From: Catenovulum adriaticum | GTDB lineage: Bacteria > Pseudomonadota > Gammaproteobacteria > Enterobacterales > Alteromonadaceae | Length of the DNA stretch: 64,000 bases | Direction: 5' to 3' | NCBI RefSeq assembly: GCF_026725475.1 | Contig: NZ_CP109965.1 | Coordinates: forward strand, 1,116,001 to 1,180,000 | Shown: piece after piece, positions 58,542 to 64,000 of the stretch | How the letters are laid out: the number at the start of each line of letters is the position of its first letter | Numbering within the stretch: the first letter of the stretch is position 1 | Translations under genes and position numbers: made by a program | Notes under the pieces: model-generated | Told to the model about the DNA's origin: nothing | What the model saw: the letters and a program-made list of their open reading frames with translations, nothing else | Databases searched by the model: none

Positions 58542-58627
58542 GTATTCATCAAAACAAAGTAAATGGCTCAAACGCTGACACGATTCTCTTTTTACTTGTT
58601 TTGTTCATTAACCTGAGGAGCAATAAA

Positions 58628-59149
58628 ATGAAAGTAACTAATTTAATTCCAACTTTATTAACTGCAAGCCTGTTAACTATGAGTACAAGTGCGTTAGCGC
58701 AACCACATCATAAAGCGGGTGGTTTGTTTAAATTATTCGACCAAGATAAAAATGGTAGTATTTCTGCGAGCGAAATAGCAAATGCGAGCACAGTGTTGCA
58801 AGCAATTGATATTGATCAAAGCGGAGAAATCACTAAAGACGACCTTAAAGCGATTCATAAAGAAAGATGTGAAAGCAAAGCAGAAAAAGAAGGTAAAAAA
58901 GGTTGTAAAGCGCTTCGTAAAGGTAAAAAACAGCATAAGGGTAAGCGTGGTGCTTCGTTAACTGATGAGCAAAAAGCAGAGCGTTTTGCTAAACTAGATA
59001 AAAATGGAGATACTTTTTTAGATGAAAACGAAATTAAACCTCGTTTATTAAAAAAGGCAGATAAAAACCAAGATAGTTTAGTTAGCCTTGAAGAGTTAAC
59101 AGAGCTTTTCAAACACAAAAAAGGGCACAAACGTTCAACTGAAGAATAA
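58628..59149 (+). CDS. Exported protein with four EF-hand calcium-binding loops
   Basis: A 173-residue protein with a signal peptide (cut near ALAQP, about residue 25). Four EF-hand loops are complete: DQDKNGSISASE (near 36), DIDQSGEITKDD (near 62), DKNGDTFLDENE (near 122) and DKNQDSLVSLEE (near 144). A Lys-rich stretch (about 82-110) separates the two pairs. It is probably a periplasmic Ca2+ binder. The frame also runs up to a TTG at 58601, but GAGGAG at 58615-58620 clearly serves the ATG at 58628. It follows the two-component genes by 142 bases and has its own likely promoter. Confidence 0.88.
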   Translation: MKVTNLIPTLLTASLLTMSTSALAQPHHKAGGLFKLFDQDKNGSISASEIANASTVLQAIDIDQSGEITKDDLKAIHKERCESKAEKEGKKGCKALRKGKKQHKGKRGASLTDEQKAERFAKLDKNGDTFLDENEIKPRLLKKADKNQDSLVSLEELTELFKHKKGHKRSTEE

Positions 59150-59163
59150 ATAAGCTGAATACA

Positions 59164-59206
59164 AAAAATGTCGGTTTAGCACGATAAAGTGTTAGCCGAC
59201 ATTTTT
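59164..59206. terminator. Terminator after the EF-hand gene
   Basis: AAAAATGTCGG (59164-59174) pairs with CCGACATTTTT (59196-59206), and the inner TTTAGCAC/GTGTTAG can pair partly. T and A runs at the two ends make it usable from both directions; yceH converges from the other side. Confidence 0.8.
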
Positions 59207-59262
59207 ATATTTGTATTAACAAATAGACAGCTAATTTAAATATTTTCCGCCAACCAATACAA

Positions 59263-59919
59263 CTAGTCTATATTAACAGCCTGTTTTATTTTTATGATCT
59301 CAGCTTTAAGCGACTCAACTTCTATACTTAGTTGCTTTACTTGTGATTCAAGCTCTGAGTGAGTTGAGCCATTATCATCTATTGACGGCGCGGGTGCCTG
59401 TTCTAAATCGACATCACCGCTAAAAAGATGTGCATAACGAGATTCTCGTTTTCCGGGCTCTCTGGCTAGTTTAACCACAAATGGACCGTTTTCATCATTA
59501 AGCAGCTCAGTTAAACAAGCTTCAACTTGGTTTACGTCACTAAAGTCAGCTAAGCGGTTGGTACGGGTACGTAATTCACCTGGCGTTTGCGGACCTCTTA
59601 AAAATAACACGCACAAAATGGCGGCTTGTTGCGCTGTAAATTTAAAGGCTGAAAAGTCACTACCGTAAAAACGGTGTCGGTACTTGGTCACTCGACCGCT
59701 TGGGCCAGTATCACTTACTAATCTAAGTTGAGTCAGTTCATCTACAATGTTTTGTACATCACTTTCGTTAAAGTTAACCACGGGATCGCGGTTTGATTTT
59801 TGATTGCAGGCTGTGGTTACCCCATTGATTGAAAGTGGATATTGATCTGGTGTGGTAATTTCTTTTTCTAAAAAAACACCTAAAACACGAGTTTGCTCAA
59901 ATGATAATGTTAACTTCAT
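59263..59919 (-). CDS. yceH: DUF480 (YceH) family protein
   Basis: A 218-residue cytoplasmic protein made of two winged-helix domains. Family marks are RVLGVFLEKEITTPDQYPLS (near 10), ACNQKSNRDPVVNF (near 37), GRVTKYRHRF (near 80), LRGPQTPGELRTR (near 108) and a coiled-coil C-terminus (ESQVKQLSIEVESLKAEI). The role is unknown; the fold suggests DNA or RNA binding. It is 18 bases downstream of the next small gene on the same strand. Confidence 0.88.
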   Translation of the reverse strand: MKLTLSFEQTRVLGVFLEKEITTPDQYPLSINGVTTACNQKSNRDPVVNFNESDVQNIVDELTQLRLVSDTGPSGRVTKYRHRFYGSDFSAFKFTAQQAAILCVLFLRGPQTPGELRTRTNRLADFSDVNQVEACLTELLNDENGPFVVKLAREPGKRESRYAHLFSGDVDLEQAPAPSIDDNGSTHSELESQVKQLSIEVESLKAEIIKIKQAVNID

Positions 59920-59937
59920 AATTTCTTCGATTTTAGC

Positions 59938-60198
59938 CTATTTTAATAAAGGATGATTGTCTGGTAGTTTTTTGGCAATCCACATCGCAAGCCTGTGTTT
60001 CATGCTTAATAAATCTTCTTTATCTTCAGGTAGCGGTGCGATGAGCTTATCGTTCACTAATAAACGGTAGATACATTCAATTTTTTGTTTCGAAGAGTCG
60101 GTACCGGAGAAAGAGTTAAAGCCTCGGTTATTGGCGTAAGTTTCGCCAATTTCTAAGGCTTTTTTAAGTAGTGCAGATTCGTTTTTTAATTTTTTCAT
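59938..60198 (-). CDS. Small DUF5062-like protein
   Basis: An 86-residue cytoplasmic protein, ALEIGETYANNRGFNSFSG ... IYRLLVNDKLIAPLPEDKED, resembling the DUF5062 family of Vibrio and Alteromonadales. No known function. It lies 18 bases before yceH and 60 bases after yehS, so a three-gene transcript is likely. Confidence 0.7.
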   Translation of the reverse strand: MKKLKNESALLKKALEIGETYANNRGFNSFSGTDSSKQKIECIYRLLVNDKLIAPLPEDKEDLLSMKHRLAMWIAKKLPDNHPLLK

Positions 60199-60258
60199 AA
60201 ATAGCCTTAAATAGTCGTTCTTTATGGTTATTACATTAGCGTAAACTGAGGCGTTTGG

Positions 60259-60918
60259 CTATTTGAAATTTTTTAATGATAGGTTGCGTTTTTTGGGCGC
60301 TGTTTTTTGTTTTGGTTTATCCGTTTTCTTTATTTTGCTGACTTTTATATTATTACCATAGTCACCATAAACAATTGGCTTTGATTGCTTTTTTGGTTTA
60401 TCAGTAACTGTTTCGGCGGTTTTTTGTATTTTGGCGTGCGGGTCATTAGACATAGGCTTACCACTGTATTTAAGTTGCATTCCCGTTAAAAATCGGCGCA
60501 TAAATTGGTCTTTACATTCGCGAAAATGGTGATGGGTGGGTCGTCTGAACAAAGCGGTAATTTCAGGCGTATTTACGTTAAAATCTGCTAATTTGAGTAA
60601 TGCAATAATGTCTTCTGTTTTTAAATTGAGTGCAATTTTAAGTTTCATTAAAATAATATTATTATTTAAATGATCTTCCGCTTTGGCAGGTTTTCCATCT
60701 TCTTTTTTACCGCGTTTTTCGTTAATGAGTCCATTTAAAAAATGTGAAAACTCACGGTCACTGCATCTGACATAATCTTCATCGTCTTCTTTTTTTAGCC
60801 ATTTTTTGATCAGCTCTGGGGTAACTGGGTAATCAGCTGAGGCGATTATATCGGCCATTTTTTGGTCGGTATAATTAAATGTAAAACGGATGCGACGAAG
60901 AATGTCGTTATTGGTCAT
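60259..60918 (-). CDS. yehS: DUF1456 (YehS) family protein
   Basis: A 219-residue protein with two copies of the DUF1456 repeat: ILRRIRFTFNYTDQKMADII ... RCSDREFSHFLNGLI (about 5-70) and ILMKLKIALNLKTEDIIALL ... ECKDQFMRRFLTGM (about 90-155). A basic tail rich in Lys (KPKQKTAPKKRNLSLKNFK) follows and could bind nucleic acid. E. coli YehS (156) lacks such a long tail. Function unknown. Confidence 0.88.
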   Translation of the reverse strand: MTNNDILRRIRFTFNYTDQKMADIIASADYPVTPELIKKWLKKEDDEDYVRCSDREFSHFLNGLINEKRGKKEDGKPAKAEDHLNNNIILMKLKIALNLKTEDIIALLKLADFNVNTPEITALFRRPTHHHFRECKDQFMRRFLTGMQLKYSGKPMSNDPHAKIQKTAETVTDKPKKQSKPIVYGDYGNNIKVSKIKKTDKPKQKTAPKKRNLSLKNFK

Positions 60919-61292
60919 GCAGGCTTTCCTGTATTAGTTATTAGGTTACCTGCTTATTTTATCAGAGAAGTGCCTTGCGCGGAATCAATGCTTTAAAAAG
61001 TGTTTTAATTTCGGCAGCTCAAAATCATATTGGTGAGATTTTTATATCGCCATTAAAGAAACGCGATAAACTTTGCGCTTGTTATTTTGCGTTATATTTT
61101 AGGTGTTTTAAAGTGTGATTTTACTTTGGTTAGCGTAAAAATTTAATATTGATTAGGTTTATTAGTGTTCAAGTTTGGTAAAAAACTTTCAGCCTAAGAA
61201 ATAATAAAAAACAAATTTAAAATAACCCTTTTAAAATTTGTCAAAAATTGATTAAATATTATTTAATGTTTACAATTTTTATGAAGTTAATA
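60919..61292. other. Intergenic region between yehS and the GH117 gene
   Basis: 374 AT-rich bases between divergent genes. They must hold both promoters, but no box pair, operator or hairpin stands out enough to call. No convincing open frame. Confidence 0.5.
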
Positions 61293-62495
61293 ATGAATGC
61301 TTTAACAAATGTTTTAAAATCAGCAGCGTTGGTTTGTTTCATCAGTGCTTGTACGACTCACACCGAAAAAGATTATAGTCAATATTCTCAAGAGACTTTA
61401 AATTATTTAGGTATCAAAGATACTGAACATTTAAGTGCAGCATCCAAACGCGCATTAGAACGTGGCTATGATAAAAATGCCGAATGGTTTGGTCACTTTC
61501 AAGTTGAAAACCTAACAGGTGATTTTGCATATGAGCCGGGCGTGATCCGACGCGACCCATCCAAAGTATTGAAAATTAATGGTCGTTATTATACTTGGTA
61601 CACTAAAAGTATTGGGCCAGGTCACGGATTTGAAACTGGCGATCCGAATAAAAAAGTGTTTCCTTGGGATAAATCAGAAATTTGGTATGCATCTTCTGCA
61701 GATGGCTATGATTGGAAAGAAGAAGGCATTGCGGTTGGCATGGGGGCTACCGGCAGTTACGACGACCGCTCGGTATTTACGCCGGAAGTGTTAGCGCATG
61801 GAGGCCAATATTATTTAGTTTACCAAACGGTTAAAGCGCCGTATTTGCTTAGAACCTACAATCAAATTGGAATGGCTGTTGCTGATAACCCCAGCGGTCC
61901 ATGGACAAAATTAGACAAACCTATTTTAAGCCCAAGCAGTGAAACCGGTGAATGGAAAGGTGATAAAGACGACCGCTTTGCTGTGGTTTCTCAAGGTGAG
62001 TGGGACAGCCATAAAGTACATGATCCCACCTTAATATCTTATAAAAATAAATTTTATTTATATTATAAAGGCGAGCGTAAAGGAGAAAAAATGACCATGG
62101 GCGGTCGCGAAATTCGTTGGGGTGTGGCAATCGCAGACAATATCGAAGGGCCGTATATTAAATCTAAATATAACCCAATTACCCACAGCGGGCATGAATT
62201 AGCTATTTGGCATTATGATGGCGGTATAGCTATGGTCTCTGGCCACGATGGCCCAGAGAAAGAAACCATTCAATGGGCTAAAGATGGTATCAATTTTGAA
62301 ATTATGGCGGTTGTAAATGATGTTCCGCCGGCGCTGGGTCTAGTTCAATCGTTAGATTCTGAAAAGCATCCAACAGAAGCGCTAAAATGGGGTCTTGCGC
62401 ATACATATAAAGCAAAGCCTGGTAAAACTTGGTTAGAATCAGATAACCATATTACTCGCTTTACTTTTTCTCCGGTGTTTAAAAAACGTATTTAG
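61293..62495 (+). CDS. GH117 family alpha-neoagarooligosaccharide hydrolase, lipoprotein
   Basis: A 400-residue exported enzyme of the five-blade propeller GH117 family. Relatives release 3,6-anhydro-L-galactose from the non-reducing end of neoagarobiose and related oligosaccharides, a late step of agar breakdown. The signal has a lipobox, CFISAC (Cys near 19), so it is probably membrane-anchored. Visible features are the N-terminal helical dimerisation region (SAASKRALERGYDKNAEW), RDPSKVLKINGRYYTWYTKS near 75, DRSVFTPEVL, DSHKVHDPTLI near 240 and GHELAIWHYDGGIAMVSGHDG near 300. GH117 uses an Asp base and an unusual His acid; candidates sit in these motifs. Several in-frame starts exist (61248 TTG; ATG at 61266, 61281, 61293); I took the last, which gives the cleanest signal peptide. 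Confidence 0.85.
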   Translation: MNALTNVLKSAALVCFISACTTHTEKDYSQYSQETLNYLGIKDTEHLSAASKRALERGYDKNAEWFGHFQVENLTGDFAYEPGVIRRDPSKVLKINGRYYTWYTKSIGPGHGFETGDPNKKVFPWDKSEIWYASSADGYDWKEEGIAVGMGATGSYDDRSVFTPEVLAHGGQYYLVYQTVKAPYLLRTYNQIGMAVADNPSGPWTKLDKPILSPSSETGEWKGDKDDRFAVVSQGEWDSHKVHDPTLISYKNKFYLYYKGERKGEKMTMGGREIRWGVAIADNIEGPYIKSKYNPITHSGHELAIWHYDGGIAMVSGHDGPEKETIQWAKDGINFEIMAVVNDVPPALGLVQSLDSEKHPTEALKWGLAHTYKAKPGKTWLESDNHITRFTFSPVFKKRI

Positions 62496-62504
62496 AGAAA
62501 ATTT

Positions 62505-62537
62505 ATTTAGCCTCTTCAATAAGTTAAGAGGCTAAAT
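62505..62537. terminator. Hairpin after the GH117 gene
   Basis: A perfect 12-bp inverted repeat, ATTTAGCCTCTT (62505-62516) and AAGAGGCTAAAT (62526-62537), around a 9-base loop, ten bases beyond the stop. It lies between convergent genes but lacks a strong T run on either strand. Confidence 0.55.
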
Positions 62538-62650
62538 AGTTAAGATTAATCTATTCTCAGGAAAATTAAGGCCGTCAATATCCTGCTTGATCTATATACG
62601 AGTATGATTTAACGGTTTTTTTGATAAAAATGGGAATTGGAAGCGGAGAA

Positions 62651-62673
62651 AGCCTGAAATAAAGTATCAGGCT
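62651..62673 (-). terminator. Possible terminator of the b562-like gene
   Basis: AGCCTGA (62651-62657) and TCAGGCT (62667-62673) form a 7-bp stem around nine bases, followed on the minus strand by TTCTCC. It lies 36 bases beyond the gene end; the T run is short. Confidence 0.4.
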
Positions 62674-62709
62674 GTACTTTTTAAATAAGCTATTTGGTAA
62701 ATAATGTGT

Positions 62710-63075
62710 TTATTTAACTTCTAATAACTCATGGTATTCTTTGCGGATTTCACCTAGCTTTTTAAGCTGCATCTGAAGGTTTTCAACTTGTCCAGCTTCA
62801 ACTTGCGCGATAACTAAGTTAACTTGATTGACTAATTTTTCCATACCTTCATCAAACGTTTCTTGATCTTCAGGTCTGATTTTTTGCATCTTTGCAACAT
62901 CTAACTGTTGTTTAAATTGCTTTAAAATATTTTTCTTTTCATCGATGCTTTCAGCTTTTTTAAGTGCTTTGAAATTGTTACCCATAGATTCCATTGCATC
63001 ATGTAATGGATCCGGTTGGCTACAACCAGCTAAAAAGGTCGCGCTTAATAAACTTGCTAGTAAAATCTTTTTCAT
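62710..63075 (-). CDS. Cytochrome b562-like lipoprotein
   Basis: A 121-residue protein with a lipobox FLAGC (Cys near 18). The mature part is a four-helix bundle like E. coli cytochrome b562: MESMGNNFKAL near the N-terminus offers the Met haem ligand, and RKEYHELL at the C-terminus offers the His ligand (RNAYH in E. coli). No CxxCH is present, so haem would be held non-covalently. Family members serve as periplasmic electron carriers, or possibly have lost haem. It lies between the GH117 gene and the lactonase gene on the opposite strand. Confidence 0.72.
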   Translation of the reverse strand: MKKILLASLLSATFLAGCSQPDPLHDAMESMGNNFKALKKAESIDEKKNILKQFKQQLDVAKMQKIRPEDQETFDEGMEKLVNQVNLVIAQVEAGQVENLQMQLKKLGEIRKEYHELLEVK

Positions 63076-63254
63076 TATTTTTCCTAAATGTTATTTTAAT
63101 ACGCTTACTTTAAAATGAATTAATATTGGATTCAAGCTATGCTGTACCAAAACTGAGATACTAAAAAATTTAATTATAAAAAATTATTTTAGATCAGCTA
63201 TCAAGCGTAACGGAATGTACAATTTTTGGAAATGTGAAATAGGATAGAAATAAT

Positions 63255-64000
63255 ATGAATGTTAGACAGAAAAATGTAAACACTTTGAACAAATTGCTTA
63301 TCAGCTTACGTGCCAGCTTAGTGATGGTAATACTTGTTTTTAGTAATAATTTATGGGCTAAACCTATTAGTTTCATTTTAAATAGTGTGGTGGCGGATCA
63401 ATCATTGGCTCATAATGAAAAATCAGGCGTTTATCAGCTCACATTACAAACCGATGATTTATCGGCATATCAATTGGATTTATTATTTGCGGTGGAAAAT
63501 CCATCTTATTTAAATGTTGAGCCCAATGGTGAAATTTTTGTCTCAGTTGGCGCGCCCAAGGGTGGGGTGGTTATTTACAAGCCTAGCGCTAATACAAGTG
63601 ACAAAGAGCAATATAAGTTAGCGGCGCAGTTAATGGAATTGGGGAATAACGCTTGTCATGTTAGTTATCACCCAACTGAAGATTTAGTGAGTCTTGCTTT
63701 TTATTCGTCACCTTTTACTAAATTATTAACTTATAAATCAAACACTGGGCAGATAAATGAGTTACATCAATTTACCCATGAAGGTAAAAGTATTACCTCA
63801 AGGCAGCGGAAACCTCATCCGCATTGGTCAGGTTGGTCTCCAGAAGGCCGTTTTTTATATGCGGTCGACTTAGGCACAGATGAAGTTAAGCAATACACTA
63901 AAAGTAATGGTCAATGGAAAATGCAAACTGCCGCTAAATTAGATGCAGGCGACGGGCCACGCCATTTAGCTTTTCACCCAACTCATAGCAAAGCTTATTT
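63255..64000 (+). CDS. Beta-propeller lactonase family protein (cut by window end)
   Basis: The frame is open from the ATG at 63255 to the window end (248 codons). An N-terminal signal peptide (about 1-35, ending NNLWA) exports it. Propeller units are visible: EPNGEIFVSVGAPKGGVVIYK, CHVSYHPTEDLVSLAFY, HWSGWSPEGRFLYAVDLGTDEV (given in part) and DAGDGPRHLAFHPTHSKAY. These are characteristic of the 7-bladed lactonase family (PF10282), which includes 6-phosphogluconolactonase Pgl and secreted lactonases. A secreted member next to a galactan hydrolase could open a sugar lactone outside the cytoplasm, but that is a guess. The ATG is preceded by AGGATAG. Confidence 0.8.
   Translation, partial: MNVRQKNVNTLNKLLISLRASLVMVILVFSNNLWAKPISFILNSVVADQSLAHNEKSGVYQLTLQTDDLSAYQLDLLFAVENPSYLNVEPNGEIFVSVGAPKGGVVIYKPSANTSDKEQYKLAAQLMELGNNACHVSYHPTEDLVSLAFYSSPFTKLLTYKSNTGQINELHQFTHEGKSITSRQRKPHPHWSGWSPEGRFLYAVDLGTDEVKQYTKSNGQWKMQTAAKLDAGDGPRHLAFHPTHSKAY

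Noticed and set aside
63194..63376. 60-codon minus-strand frame near the right edge
   Set aside because: It overlaps the start of the plus-strand lactonase gene, which has a signal peptide, family motifs and an open frame to the window end.

Overview
The window looks like core chromosome of an AT-rich marine gammaproteobacterium of the Alteromonadales type. The evidence is gammaproteobacterial RpoS, a complete Tol-Pal locus, gammaproteobacterial gene blocks (comEC/msbA/lpxK/ycaR/kdsB; ruvCAB-tolQRAB-pal-cpoB-tRNA-Lys) and, near the right edge, a GH117-type neoagarooligosaccharide hydrolase. That last gene suggests an agar-degrading genus such as Catenovulum. The genus is an inference; a search with the 16S sequence would settle it.

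Layout. 1-2940: end of an unknown gene, a DUF368 lipid-carrier transporter, nlpD and rpoS. 3100-8590: a full rRNA operon with two promoters, 16S, a spacer without tRNA genes, 23S, two 5S genes and a strong terminator. 8650-13700: a small haem-binding lipoprotein, cysS, ppiB, lpxH and a porin paired with a phosphate-binding-like protein. 13890-17660: der, then phoB-phoR behind a Pho box. 17800-24240 (mostly minus strand): serA, a non-enterobacterial type of serC, a DUF2254 membrane protein and an eight-haem cytochrome with TPRs. 24480-32160: a small unknown protein, DUF2062, then comEC and the LPS genes msbA-lpxK-ycaR-kdsB, and a DUF1244 protein. 32270-39010: a large hybrid histidine kinase, an unrecognised 388-residue protein and rhlE. 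39250-49220: aspS, ruvC, ruvA, ruvB, tolQ-tolR-tolA-tolB-pal-cpoB and four tandem tRNA-Lys genes. 49350-56050: argJ, an HDOD protein, a UPF0016 cation exporter, an unknown secreted protein and a DUF1800/DUF1501 pair. 56360-59150: a two-component system followed by a four-EF-hand protein; both promoters carry the same spaced direct repeat. 59260-60920: yceH, a DUF5062-like gene and yehS on the minus strand. 61290-64000: GH117 lipoprotein, a cytochrome b562-like lipoprotein and the start of a beta-propeller lactonase cut by the window end.

Several groups work together. NlpD and Tol-Pal-CpoB both serve envelope constriction and septal peptidoglycan. MsbA, LpxK, KdsB and LpxH serve lipid A and core synthesis. 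PhoB-PhoR and the porin/phosphate-binding pair suggest phosphate handling. GH117 and the lactonase suggest use of red-algal galactans.

I saw no insertion sequence, prophage, integrase, CRISPR array or defence island, and no clear-cut new system. The items most worth checking are the shared CTCAT direct repeats of the two-component/EF-hand locus, the two 5S genes with covarying but different helix I, the unusual serA/serC pair, the eight-haem TPR cytochrome, the unrecognised minus-strand gene near 36.0-37.2 kb, and the galactan genes that run off the right edge.
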